Source: Citromicrobium bathyomarinum (lineage in GTDB: Bacteria; Pseudomonadota; Alphaproteobacteria; Sphingomonadales; Sphingomonadaceae). From it: 64,000 nt of DNA. Positions 9,140 to 18,875 of the stretch are shown here, one piece after another; position 1 is the stretch's first letter, and every line of letters starts with the position of its first letter. Both the position numbers and the translations under genes were made by a program. Location of the stretch: positions 124,001 through 188,000 of the forward strand of contig NZ_JAINWL010000004.1 in the NCBI RefSeq assembly GCF_021021475.1, given 5' to 3'. Below the pieces are notes generated by a model. It saw only the letters and a program-made list of their open reading frames with translations. It did not search any database and was not told where the DNA came from.

Positions 9140-10402
9140 ATGACCTTCATCGCCAGATTCGCCGGGGCAGCGCTGTATGCGGCGCTCGCCCTCCTCGCCA
9201 CTGCCGCGCCCGTTACGGCCCAGCCCGCCGACCCGGACCGGCAGCCGGTCACCATCCTGATATCGATCGACGGTTTCCGGACGGACTATCTGGATCGCAG
9301 GATCACCCCCAACCTCTCCGCGCTGGCGGCACGCGGGGCGAGTGCGCCGATGAAGCCGTCCTTCCCGACCAAGACCTTCCCCAACCACTACACGCTGGTG
9401 ACCGGCCTCAGGCCCGACCATCACGGGATCGTCTCCAACAACATGATCGACCCGCGCCGCCCCGCCGTGCGCTTCAGCCTGGGGGATGCCCGGCAGGCGC
9501 TAGACCCCTTCTGGTGGGACGAGGCCGAGCCGCTGTGGGTCACCGCCGAACGAGCGGGCATTCGTACCGCGACCATGTTCTGGCCCGGTAGCGAGGTCGC
9601 AATCCGCACGATCCGCCCCTCCGACTGGAACCGCTTCGACCAGAACATAGACGAGCGTCAGCGGGTCGAGACGGTACTAGACTGGATGCGCCGTCCGGCG
9701 GAGATACGCCCGCGTTTCGTGGCGATGTATTTCGACAGGATCGATACGGACGGGCACCATTTCGGCCCCGACAGCGCCGAACTCAACGCCGCCGTCGCAG
9801 AGGTCGACAGCCAGATCGGCTATCTGATCGATGGTCTGGCAGCGCTGGGCCAGCAGGCGGACATCATCGTCGTCTCCGACCACGGAATGCGCGCGGTGGA
9901 TGCGGCGCGGACGATCGACCTCGACGCCCTGCTCGCTCCGGAAAGCTACCTGCTGGTCGACAGCGGGCCCTTCGCCGCAATCGAGCCCGCAGCGGCAACC
10001 GACCGCACGGTCTACGACGCACTGCTGACCCCGCACGATCACATGCAGTGCTGGCAAAAGGAAGATATCCCCGCGCGTCTGGCTTATGGGACCAATCCGC
10101 GTGGGGCCGAGATCCTTTGCCTTGCCGAGCCGGGCTGGACCATCAGGCGCGGTGCGCCGCGGGAGGAGATGTCCGGCGGTACACATGGGTGGGACAACGA
10201 GGATCCGCAGATGCAGGCGCTGTTCATCGCTGCCGGCCCGCGTATCTCCACGACCACGCCGGTCCGCAATCTGGACAACGTGGACGTCTACGCGTTGCTC
10301 GCCGCGCTGGTTGGGGTAGCTCCCCAGCCCAATGATGGCGACGAGGATGCGCTCGTGCTGTTTGCCGCACCGGAACCGGGGGCCGATAGACTGCTTGAAT
10401 AA
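9140..10402 (+). CDS. Secreted nucleotide pyrophosphatase/phosphodiesterase (NPP)
   Basis: A 420-residue alkaline-phosphatase-superfamily enzyme of the ectonucleotide pyrophosphatase/phosphodiesterase type. It has an N-terminal signal peptide (cleavage near TAQP, residue 28), the metal Asp44 in SIDGFR, and the nucleophile Thr79 in KTFPNHYT. Further metal ligands lie in FDRIDTDGHHFGP, VVSDHGM and SGGTHGW. It should hydrolyse phosphodiester or pyrophosphate bonds of nucleotides or lysolipids in the periplasm. The stop codon overlaps the palindrome assigned below to the next gene. Confidence 0.9.
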   Translation: MTFIARFAGAALYAALALLATAAPVTAQPADPDRQPVTILISIDGFRTDYLDRRITPNLSALAARGASAPMKPSFPTKTFPNHYTLVTGLRPDHHGIVSNNMIDPRRPAVRFSLGDARQALDPFWWDEAEPLWVTAERAGIRTATMFWPGSEVAIRTIRPSDWNRFDQNIDERQRVETVLDWMRRPAEIRPRFVAMYFDRIDTDGHHFGPDSAELNAAVAEVDSQIGYLIDGLAALGQQADIIVVSDHGMRAVDAARTIDLDALLAPESYLLVDSGPFAAIEPAAATDRTVYDALLTPHDHMQCWQKEDIPARLAYGTNPRGAEILCLAEPGWTIRRGAPREEMSGGTHGWDNEDPQMQALFIAAGPRISTTTPVRNLDNVDVYALLAALVGVAPQPNDGDEDALVLFAAPEPGADRLLE

Positions 10403-10418
10403 TACCCCCCTGGGGTAT
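10402..10418 (+). promoter_or_regulatory. CsoR/RcnR-like palindromic operator
   Basis: The perfect inverted repeat ATACCCC-N3-GGGGTAT, 12 bases before the glutaredoxin-MauE ATG, overlaps the stop region of the upstream gene. TACCC...GGGTA palindromes of this size are the known operator type of CsoR-family copper and persulfide sensors. The regulator gene is not in this window, so the assignment is by motif only. Confidence 0.55.
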
Positions 10419-10430
10419 ATCTGATGCGAG

Positions 10431-11168
10431 ATGACAAAGACCGCAAAACTCTATCGCATGGTGATGGACAAGCACGTGTGCCCTTACGGCACCAAGTCCA
10501 AATGGCTTCTCGAGAAAGAGGGCTACCAGGTCGAGGATCATCACCTTGTCACTCGTGCAGAGACGGACGCGTTCAAGGACGAACACGGGGTCAAGACGAC
10601 CCCGCAGACCTTTATCGATGGCGAACGGGTCGGCGGGTACGAGGCACTGCGCAAGTTCCTCGGCAAGGAGGTCAAGAACCCGGACGAGACCAGCTATCGC
10701 CCCGTACTAGCGGTGTTCGCCGTTGCGGCGGCCTTTGCGCTTACGCTCAGCCTCGGCCTGCTCGATGGCCTCAGCATGCGCACGGTCGAATGGTTCGTCG
10801 CGCTGTCGATGGGCATGCTCGCCATGCTCAAGCTGCAGGATGTCGAGCAATTCTCGACCATGTTCGTCGGCTACGACCTGCTGGGGCGCAAATGGGTGCC
10901 CTACGCCTACGCCTATCCCTATCTGGAGGCGACGGCGGCGGTGCTGATGGCCGCGCACCTGCTGCCATGGCTGTCGATCCCCATCGCGCTCTTCATTGGC
11001 GCGGTCGGCGCGGTCAGCGTTTTCTACGCCGTCTATGTGCAGAAGCGCGAGATCAAGTGCGCCTGCGTCGGCGGGGGCAGCAATGTGCCGCTGGGCTTCG
11101 TGTCGCTGACCGAGAACCTCGCGATGATTGCCATGGGAATCTGGATGCTGCTACGCGCGCTCGTCTGA
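10431..11168 (+). CDS. Glutaredoxin-MauE/DoxX-like membrane fusion protein
   Basis: A 245-residue two-domain protein. Residues 1-85 are a glutaredoxin fold (KLYRMVMDKHVCPYGTKSKW with single active Cys17, and KTTPQTFIDGERVGGYE as the cis-Pro/GSH region). Residues about 90-245 contain four hydrophobic helices of the MauE (methylamine utilisation) type, ending with a CxC (KCACVGG) motif. Single-Cys glutaredoxins act with glutathione, and MauE-type proteins move electrons or heavy-metal thiols across membranes. The CsoR-like site in front suggests copper or reactive-sulfur control. The function is inferred from domains. Confidence 0.8.
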   Translation: MTKTAKLYRMVMDKHVCPYGTKSKWLLEKEGYQVEDHHLVTRAETDAFKDEHGVKTTPQTFIDGERVGGYEALRKFLGKEVKNPDETSYRPVLAVFAVAAAFALTLSLGLLDGLSMRTVEWFVALSMGMLAMLKLQDVEQFSTMFVGYDLLGRKWVPYAYAYPYLEATAAVLMAAHLLPWLSIPIALFIGAVGAVSVFYAVYVQKREIKCACVGGGSNVPLGFVSLTENLAMIAMGIWMLLRALV

Positions 11169-11188
11169 CCAGCGAAGGGCGCGCGCGC

Positions 11189-11650
11189 ATGAAGTATTAC
11201 GAGGATCTGGAAGTCGGCTCGAAAGTCTCTTTCGGCCATTACGAGGTCACCCGCGAAGAGGTGATCGAGTTCGCCACGAAATACGATCCGCAGCCTTTCC
11301 ATCTGAGCGACGAGGCCGCTGCGGAAACCTATTTCGGCCGACTATCGGCCAGCGGGTGGCACACCAGTGCCATGACCATGCGGATGATGGTCGAACATTT
11401 CTCGACCGAGCAGATGGCGTCGCTCGGGTCGCCGGGAATCGACGAATTGCGCTGGCTCAAGCCGGTCTATCCGGGCGACACGCTACGGGTCGAAGGCGAA
11501 CTGATCGAGAAACGCCAGTCGAGGTCGAAGCCGCATATGGGCTTCACCAAGAACCGTCAGACCACCTTCAACCAGCACGACGAGCCGGTGATGACGATGA
11601 TCAGCAATGGCATTATTCGGGTGCGAGACCCGGACGCCATCGCCGATTGA
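11189..11650 (+). CDS. MaoC family dehydratase
   Basis: A 153-residue hot-dog-fold MaoC/R-hydratase. The family signature is present: YDPQPFHLSDEAA with the catalytic Asp/His pair, then FGRLSASGWHT, DELRWLKPVYPGDTL and the C-terminal MISNGIIRVR strand. It probably hydrates an enoyl-CoA-type substrate in the cytoplasm. It starts about 20 bases after the glutaredoxin-MauE gene, so read-through is likely. I chose the ATG at 11189 for its normal family N-terminus. Confidence 0.88.
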   Translation: MKYYEDLEVGSKVSFGHYEVTREEVIEFATKYDPQPFHLSDEAAAETYFGRLSASGWHTSAMTMRMMVEHFSTEQMASLGSPGIDELRWLKPVYPGDTLRVEGELIEKRQSRSKPHMGFTKNRQTTFNQHDEPVMTMISNGIIRVRDPDAIAD

Positions 11651-11653
11651 GGC

Positions 11654-12178
11654 TCAGCCGCCGCAGGCTACGCGGCCCTCGCTCATCGCCACTTCGCGGT
11701 CGTATCCGTCGGCCATCGTAAGATTCGCAGGCGCGGCCCATGAGGCCTCGCTCTCGCCTTCCTTCTTCGCCTGATCGATGGTGATGTTCAGCGAATATTC
11801 GCGCCCGTCGTACTGCTCGCGCGTGCCAAACGGGCCTTCCGTGCTACCCGCGTCGGCGGCCAGCCGCTGGATGCTGCCTTCGTATTTCACGAAGCCCACG
11901 CCATCGGCCAGAATTGCGAAGGGATCTTCCTCGCCGCCGGGCGTGAAAGAGCACCCTGCCCCCTCCATCGCGCTGTTCTCGACGATGTCTGCGGTGGTGA
12001 TCGGCTGCAGAGCGAGTTCGACCGGCGGCGGGGTCTGCTGGGCCAGCACTGCTGCGACAGCCTCAGCATCCGCGCGATCCTGCGCCTCGGTACTGGCAGG
12101 CTCTTCATCGCAGCCCGCCAATCCCAATCCCGCAAAAGCCAGCGCCAGCAACCCGACCGCGTGCAACCCGATTAGCAT
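11654..12178 (-). CDS. Hypothetical lipoprotein coupled to mutL
   Basis: A 174-residue lipoprotein with signal MLIGLHAVGLLALAFAGLG and a LAGC lipobox, followed by an acidic, Ala/Glu-rich linker and a globular domain containing GAGCSFTPGGEEDPFAILADG. The start ATG overlaps the mutL stop in a TGATG junction on the minus strand, so it is translationally coupled to mutL. It is converged on by the MaoC gene with only 3 bases between the stops. The family is not assigned; similar lipoproteins next to mutL occur in sphingomonads. Confidence 0.7.
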   Translation of the reverse strand: MLIGLHAVGLLALAFAGLGLAGCDEEPASTEAQDRADAEAVAAVLAQQTPPPVELALQPITTADIVENSAMEGAGCSFTPGGEEDPFAILADGVGFVKYEGSIQRLAADAGSTEGPFGTREQYDGREYSLNITIDQAKKEGESEASWAAPANLTMADGYDREVAMSEGRVACGG

Positions 12179-14007
12179 CAATGTCTCCCGAACAATTTTT
12201 CTACTTCTTCCATCGACAGCTTCACCCAGGTCGGGCGCCCGTGATTGCACTGGCCCGAACGTGGCGTGCGCTCCATTTCGCGCAGCAGCGCATTCATCTC
12301 CTCGACGCGCAGCGTGCGCCCTGCCCTGACCGACCCATGGCAAGCCATTGTTGCCAAAACGTATTCTATCTTCTCGGTCAGTAACAGGGATCCGCCCTCC
12401 CCATCCACGCCATTGGTGGCCATATCGTCGGCAATATCGCGCAGCAGCGCGTGCGGATCTGCCTTTGGCAGTGCGTGCGGCAGGCTGCGGACCAGCATGG
12501 CGGCAGGCCCGAAGCGCTCGATTGCGAGGCCCATCCGGTCGAGATCCGCGGCGATCGCTTCGAGGCGGTCGCATTCAGCCTCCGACAATTCGACCACTTC
12601 GGGCATCAGCAGCGCCTGGCTGCGCGCGGTCGCGCTGCCCGCGTCGGCGCTGCGCAGCCGTTCGAGCGTGAGGCGCTCGTGCGCGGCATGCTGGTCGACC
12701 AGCACCAGCCCGTCGGCAGCCTCGGCTACGATATAGGTGTTGGCGATCTGCCCGCGCGCGATGCCGAGTGGGTAGTCGCGGGCCTCCTGCGGCAGCGGCG
12801 CGGCTTCCTCGGCCCGGCCGGACGGAAGCGCGTCGGCAGTTTGCTGCGCGCCCCAGTCCAGTCGCGGTTCCTGCAGGGCTGCCGCCGAAGCGCTGCCCCC
12901 GGCAAAGCGGTCGAAGATGGAGGCGGCGGGAGGCTCGGGCGCAACCGGCTCGGCCTGCCACTTCGCCATGGCCGAGGCATCGGGCGCCTGTGCGCTGCGC
13001 TTGTCGCCGGTGGAAAGCGCGGCGCGCAATCCGCCCACAATCATTCCCCGCACGCCCTGCGGATCGCGGAACCGCACCTCGCTCTTGGCCGGGTGCACGT
13101 TCACGTCGACATCCTCCGGCGGCAGGTCGAGAAATAGCGCGAGGACCGCGTGGCGATCGCGCGCGAGCATTTCGGCATAGGCTCCGCGCACCGCACCGAC
13201 CAGCAGGCGGTCCTTCACCGGGCGGCCGTTGACGAACAGGTACTGATGGTCCGCCACGCCGCGGTTGTAGGTCGGCAGGCCGGCGATGCCCGTCAGCGTC
13301 ATATCGCCACGCGCCAGGTCGATCGGGACACAATTGTCTTTGAGATCGCGCGAGACCAAGCGGACCACACGTTCCGGCAGGGCCTCACCGCGTTGCAGCT
13401 GCAGGCTGCGACGGCCATTATTGGAAAAGGTGAAGCCGATATCTGGCCGCGCCATCGCGAGCCGCCGGACGATGTCCTGACAGGCCGCAAATTCGCTGCG
13501 CGGGGTGCGCAGAAACTTGCGCCGCGCGGGCACCTCGCGGAAGAAATCCTCGATCCGGGCGCGGGTGCCGGGGGGAACGGCGGACGGCTTGTCCTCCACC
13601 ACCCGGCCATGATCCACCACCCTGCGCCATCCGCTGTCGGCATCGTGCGGGCGGCTTTCGAGCGTGAAGCGCGCGACGCTGGCGATGCTGGGCAGTGCCT
13701 CGCCACGGAAGCCGAGCGTCGCGACCTGTTCGAGCGCGTGCCCCTCCCCGACCAGATCCTCGGGCAGCTTCGATGTCGCGTGCCGTTCCAGCGCCAGCGC
13801 CATCTCTTCGGGCGACATGCCGCAGCCATCATCGACCACTTCGATTGCGCCGATGCCGCCGTCTTCGAGGCTGACCGTGATCCGAGTCGCGCCCGAATCG
13901 ATGGCGTTCTCAACCAGTTCCTTCAGCGCAGCGGCAGGGCGTTCGATCACTTCTCCCGCTGCGATGCGGTTTATAAGGGCTTCGGGAAGGCGTCTGATTG
14001 TGGGCAT
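12178..14007 (-). CDS. mutL: DNA mismatch repair protein MutL
   Basis: A 609-residue MutL. The N-terminal GHKL ATPase motifs are INRIAAGEVIERPAAALKEL, NAIDSG, DDGCGM and GFRGEALPSIASV. The middle is the transducer domain (NVHPAKSEVRF). The C-terminal domain carries the endonuclease motif DQHAAHERLTLE (DQHAx2Ex4E), so this MutL should nick DNA itself, as expected in lineages without MutH. CHGSVRAGRTL and GQCNHGRPTW complete the metal site. I chose the ATG at 14007 because MPTIRRLPEALIN is the normal start. It is transcribed divergently from mreB across a 192-base gap. Confidence 0.96.
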   Translation of the reverse strand: MPTIRRLPEALINRIAAGEVIERPAAALKELVENAIDSGATRITVSLEDGGIGAIEVVDDGCGMSPEEMALALERHATSKLPEDLVGEGHALEQVATLGFRGEALPSIASVARFTLESRPHDADSGWRRVVDHGRVVEDKPSAVPPGTRARIEDFFREVPARRKFLRTPRSEFAACQDIVRRLAMARPDIGFTFSNNGRRSLQLQRGEALPERVVRLVSRDLKDNCVPIDLARGDMTLTGIAGLPTYNRGVADHQYLFVNGRPVKDRLLVGAVRGAYAEMLARDRHAVLALFLDLPPEDVDVNVHPAKSEVRFRDPQGVRGMIVGGLRAALSTGDKRSAQAPDASAMAKWQAEPVAPEPPAASIFDRFAGGSASAAALQEPRLDWGAQQTADALPSGRAEEAAPLPQEARDYPLGIARGQIANTYIVAEAADGLVLVDQHAAHERLTLERLRSADAGSATARSQALLMPEVVELSEAECDRLEAIAADLDRMGLAIERFGPAAMLVRSLPHALPKADPHALLRDIADDMATNGVDGEGGSLLLTEKIEYVLATMACHGSVRAGRTLRVEEMNALLREMERTPRSGQCNHGRPTWVKLSMEEVEKLFGRH

Positions 14008-14109
14008 TTGACGCAGAGTAGCCGGGACGGTGGAAAAATTCGACGGCCTGCGGGTAATTACGCCCAATTTCTGGTTAAAGGCATCGCGTTTTTCGCTAGG
14101 GGACGCTAG

Positions 14110-15243
<1,134 letters not shown>

Positions 15244-15274
15244 AGCAACCGGGACCTTACCGGACGGAGGAATT

Positions 15275-16246
15275 ATGGCCCTGTCGGGCTCGAAACAGCG
15301 GGTTTCGGGGCATTCCAAGAAGGCGCAGTACGGTGTCTTCACCGGTTACGTGGTCGCCTTGTCGGGCATCTTGCTCGGCATTGTCCTGATCGTCATCTCG
15401 ATCATCCAGCCGGCCTCTTTCAGCGGTCTGCGCGGATTGTTCGGCGATGCGACCCAGCCTGTCTCGACGGTCAATGCCGGCGCGCGCAGTGGCGGGCGCG
15501 GGTTCATCGAATCCGTGCAGGGCTATCTCGAGGCGGGGCAGCAGAATGCCGAGCTGAAGAAAGAGGTCGAGATCGCGCGCATTCGCCTCGCCGAAGCGCG
15601 CGCGATCGAAGAGGAGAACGCGCGGCTCAAGGCGCTGCTCGGCCTCAACGAAACCGACGTGAAACCCGTGGCAGTCGCACGCCTGGTCGGCTCCAGCAGC
15701 TCCAGCACGCGCCGCTTTGCGTATCTCGGCGCGGGCCGTAACGACGGTGTGCGGCCCGGAATGCCTGTGCGCAGCGAACGCGGCATCGTGGGCCGCGTGC
15801 TGGAGGCGGCGGGCAACAGCTCGCGCGTCATGCTGATCACCGATACTGAAAGCGTGCTGCCCGTGCGGCGCGCAGGCGACAACACGGTCGCCTTTGCCGA
15901 AGGGCGCGGCGACGGGCTGATCAACATTCGCCTGATCAACCTGGGCATCAATCCGCTCAAGCGGGGCGACGTGTTCGTCACCAGCGGCGCGGGCGGACTT
16001 TATCGCCCAGGCATCGCGGTGGCGATCGTCACCAGTCTGACCGACGACGGCGCGGTCGCACGGATCATCAGCAACCCTGCGGCAACCGATTTCGTCGCGG
16101 TGGAGCCGACCTGGCAGCCCGAGGCGCTGCGTGGTGCGCGCACTCCGATCGAGGAAGCGATCGGATCGAACCGGACCGTGGACGCGGGTAACGGCGATAA
16201 TCCCGATGCGCCCGCTACGGAGAGCGGCGGCGTGGTCACACCATGA
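15275..16246 (+). CDS. mreC: Rod shape-determining protein MreC
   Basis: A 323-residue bitopic membrane protein: a cytoplasmic N-terminus, one transmembrane segment at about 23-45, a periplasmic coiled coil (about 85-125, AELKKEVEIARIRLAEARA) and the MreC beta-domain (about 130-290, LGAGRNDGVRPGMPV, GIVGRVLE). It scaffolds PBP2 in the elongasome. A GGAGGA ribosome-binding site precedes the ATG. The C-terminal tail is low in complexity. The stop overlaps the mreD start by ATGA. Confidence 0.95.
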   Translation: MALSGSKQRVSGHSKKAQYGVFTGYVVALSGILLGIVLIVISIIQPASFSGLRGLFGDATQPVSTVNAGARSGGRGFIESVQGYLEAGQQNAELKKEVEIARIRLAEARAIEEENARLKALLGLNETDVKPVAVARLVGSSSSSTRRFAYLGAGRNDGVRPGMPVRSERGIVGRVLEAAGNSSRVMLITDTESVLPVRRAGDNTVAFAEGRGDGLINIRLINLGINPLKRGDVFVTSGAGGLYRPGIAVAIVTSLTDDGAVARIISNPAATDFVAVEPTWQPEALRGARTPIEEAIGSNRTVDAGNGDNPDAPATESGGVVTP

Positions 16247-16800
16247 TCGAACGCCGCGCCTACAGCCAGCGCAGCGAACGGAACCGGCGCCAGATCAACC
16301 GGGACCACTCCCCCTTCCTGCTGGTCTTCGTACCTTGGGCGACGATCATGCTCGCGTCCTATCTGCAAAGCGTACCGATCGCTGTCGGTGGGCCGCTGCT
16401 GCCGCCGATCGGCTTCCTGTTCCTGCTCGCGTGGCGGCTGCTTCGGCCGGGTGTGCTGCCGATCTGGGCAGGGATCATTTTCGGCATGTGGGACGACCTG
16501 TTCAGTGGCCAGCCATTCGGATCGGGTATCCTGTTCTTCTCGGCGACCATGATGGCGATCGAGATCATCGACATCCGCTTCCCCTGGCGCGGCTTCGCGC
16601 AGGACTGGCTGATCGCGGCGATCATCACCGTCATCTATATCGTCGGGACGATGCTGATCTCCGGCAGCACCCTGGGGCTTCCGCTGTTGGCGGTCGTGGC
16701 CCCGCAGCTGCTGCTATCGCTCATCGCCTACCCGTTCATCGCGTTTATCGTTTCACGCCTAGACAAGCTTCGCCTCATGCGTTTCCGGACCGCCGCCTGA
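16243..16800 (+). CDS. mreD: Rod shape-determining protein MreD
   Basis: A 185-residue polytopic inner-membrane protein between mreC and mrdA, with about five hydrophobic helices and the typical WDDLFSGQPFGSGILFFS segment mid-protein. It partners MreC in the elongasome. The start overlaps mreC by ATGA and the stop overlaps mrdA by TGATG, so translation of the operon is tightly coupled. Confidence 0.93.
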   Translation: MIERRAYSQRSERNRRQINRDHSPFLLVFVPWATIMLASYLQSVPIAVGGPLLPPIGFLFLLAWRLLRPGVLPIWAGIIFGMWDDLFSGQPFGSGILFFSATMMAIEIIDIRFPWRGFAQDWLIAAIITVIYIVGTMLISGSTLGLPLLAVVAPQLLLSLIAYPFIAFIVSRLDKLRLMRFRTAA

Positions 16801-18875
16801 TGCCCTTCGGCCTTACCAAGCAAGTGCTCAACGAGAGCACGCTGACCAACAGTTTCGACCGCCGCAGCTTCGTGCTTGGCGTAGGCGGCCTGTCGGTCGG
16901 CATCCTGCTTGCCGCGCGGATGGGCTATCTCGCGATCGCGGAGAACGACAAGTACCGCGTCGAGAGCGAGAGCAACCGCGTCAATCTGACGCTGATCCCG
17001 CCGCGCCGGGGCTGGATCCTCGACCGCAATGGCGCGCCGCTTGCCTCCAACGAAGCGGACTTTCGTGTCGATATCATCCCCGAGCGCCTTCAGGAGCCAG
17101 AGCGTGAGCTGGCGACCCTTGGCCGGCTGCTGAAGCTGGACGATGCTAAGATGCGCGATCTGCGCGCCAAGCTGGACGAGTCGGCCGGCTATGCCCCGAT
17201 CGAAGTCGCCAGCGGGCTCGACTACGACGCGTTTGCTGCGGTCAGCATCCGCCTGCCAGAGCTGCCCGGCGTCGTGCCTCAGCGCGGATTCTCCCGCTAT
17301 TACCCCACGGGCACCTCGGTCGGCCACCTGATCGGCTATGTCGGCGCGGCGAGCCGCGAGGAGTTCGAGGAAGATCGCAATCCGCTGCTGATCACGCCGG
17401 GTTACAAGATCGGCAAGGACGGGCTCGAAAAGCAGTTCGAGAAGACCCTGCGCGGCAAACCTGGCGCGCGCCGGGTTGAGGTGACCGCATCGGGCCGGAT
17501 CGTGCGCGATCTGTCCACCCGGCCCGACGTGCAGGGCGACCCGATCCAGCTGAGCATCGACGGTCCCTTGCAGGACTACGCAGCCCGCCGTCTGGGCCTC
17601 GAAAGCGGGTCCGTGGTGGTGATGGACTGCGAGTCCGGCGATCTGCTGTGCATGGCCTCGATGCCCAGCTTCGATCCCAACAGCTTCTCCGACGGGATCG
17701 GCAGCGTCGAATATGCGATGCTGAGCGAAAACGACCGGGTGCCGCTTCGCAACAAGGTGCTGAAAGGCCTCTATCCGCCCGGCTCCACGGTCAAGCCGAT
17801 GCATGCGATGGCCTTCATGCACGAAGGGATCGACCCGAACGAATCGATCATCTGCGGCGGCGGTCGCCGGATCGGCAACCGCTTCTTCAACTGCTGGAGC
17901 AACCATGGCCGGGTCGACATGGCCAAGGGCATATACCAGTCGTGCGACAGCTATTTCTATCACTTCGCGCAGAAGGTCGGGTTCGACAAGGTTGCCGCCT
18001 ATGCTCGCCAGTTCGGCCTCGGGCAGGAATTCAACCTGCCGGTGGCCAGCCAGTTCTACGGCACCGTGCCCGACCCGGCATGGAAGCTGAAGAAGTATGA
18101 CCAGCAGTGGCAGCCCTACGACACGGTCAACGCCTCGATCGGCCAGGGCTATTACCTCACCAACCCGCTGCAGCTGGCGGTGATGGCGACGCGTATCGCG
18201 ACCGGGCGGCATGTCGAGCCGTCCTTGCTCAAAAGCAACCGGACCAAGCCTTTTGCCTCACTCGACTTCAAGCCGGACCAGATCGCCTATATCCGCAAGG
18301 CGATGAGCGACGTGGTCAACGGCCCCGGCACCGCCGGGCGCGCGCGGCTGCCGATCGACGACGTGCTGATCGCGGGCAAGACGGGGACCGCGCAGGTCGT
18401 CTCGTTGAGCGTGTCCAACGGCAAGACCGGCCCCTGGAAGTATCGCGACCACGGGTTGTTCATCTTCTTCGCCCCGTTCGACAACCCACGCTATGCAGGC
18501 GCGGTGGTGATCGAGCATGGCGGTGGGTCGGGTTCCGCTTACCCCATTGCGCGCGACGTGATGACCTTCCTCTTCGACCCGCAGAAGGGGATGGACGCAC
18601 TGCGTGGCTTCGAAGAGCAGTGGGGCGGCACCGCGCAGCAGCGGCTCCAGCGCCGCTACGCCGAATATGCCCGCGCTGCAGGTGAGGCTGTCCCGGCGAG
18701 CCCGCCGCTCGACCGCGAGATACAGGCGAAGGTCGAGGCCGAAGCCCGGCTCGATGCGCAGCGCAGCGAAGCCTTCGCACGAGACAATCCTCGCCGCCCC
18801 CGCCGGCCCGATGCCGACGTTGCGGCCGATAGCCCGGCCGATGGCGGCGCGCAGTCACAGGGGAACGCACAGTGA
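16800..18875 (+). CDS. mrdA: Peptidoglycan transpeptidase PBP2
   Basis: A 691-residue class B penicillin-binding protein specific to cell elongation. It has one N-terminal transmembrane helix (about 24-42), the PBP dimer/hinge domain from PPRRGWILDRNG onward, and the transpeptidase domain with the SxxK motif in PPGSTVKPM, the SxN-equivalent SCDSYFY and the KTGTAQ box. A hydrophilic, Arg/Asp/Pro-rich tail of about 80 residues extends past the catalytic domain. It works with RodA, encoded next with a GTGA overlap. Confidence 0.96.
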   Translation: MPFGLTKQVLNESTLTNSFDRRSFVLGVGGLSVGILLAARMGYLAIAENDKYRVESESNRVNLTLIPPRRGWILDRNGAPLASNEADFRVDIIPERLQEPERELATLGRLLKLDDAKMRDLRAKLDESAGYAPIEVASGLDYDAFAAVSIRLPELPGVVPQRGFSRYYPTGTSVGHLIGYVGAASREEFEEDRNPLLITPGYKIGKDGLEKQFEKTLRGKPGARRVEVTASGRIVRDLSTRPDVQGDPIQLSIDGPLQDYAARRLGLESGSVVVMDCESGDLLCMASMPSFDPNSFSDGIGSVEYAMLSENDRVPLRNKVLKGLYPPGSTVKPMHAMAFMHEGIDPNESIICGGGRRIGNRFFNCWSNHGRVDMAKGIYQSCDSYFYHFAQKVGFDKVAAYARQFGLGQEFNLPVASQFYGTVPDPAWKLKKYDQQWQPYDTVNASIGQGYYLTNPLQLAVMATRIATGRHVEPSLLKSNRTKPFASLDFKPDQIAYIRKAMSDVVNGPGTAGRARLPIDDVLIAGKTGTAQVVSLSVSNGKTGPWKYRDHGLFIFFAPFDNPRYAGAVVIEHGGGSGSAYPIARDVMTFLFDPQKGMDALRGFEEQWGGTAQQRLQRRYAEYARAAGEAVPASPPLDREIQAKVEAEARLDAQRSEAFARDNPRRPRRPDADVAADSPADGGAQSQGNAQ

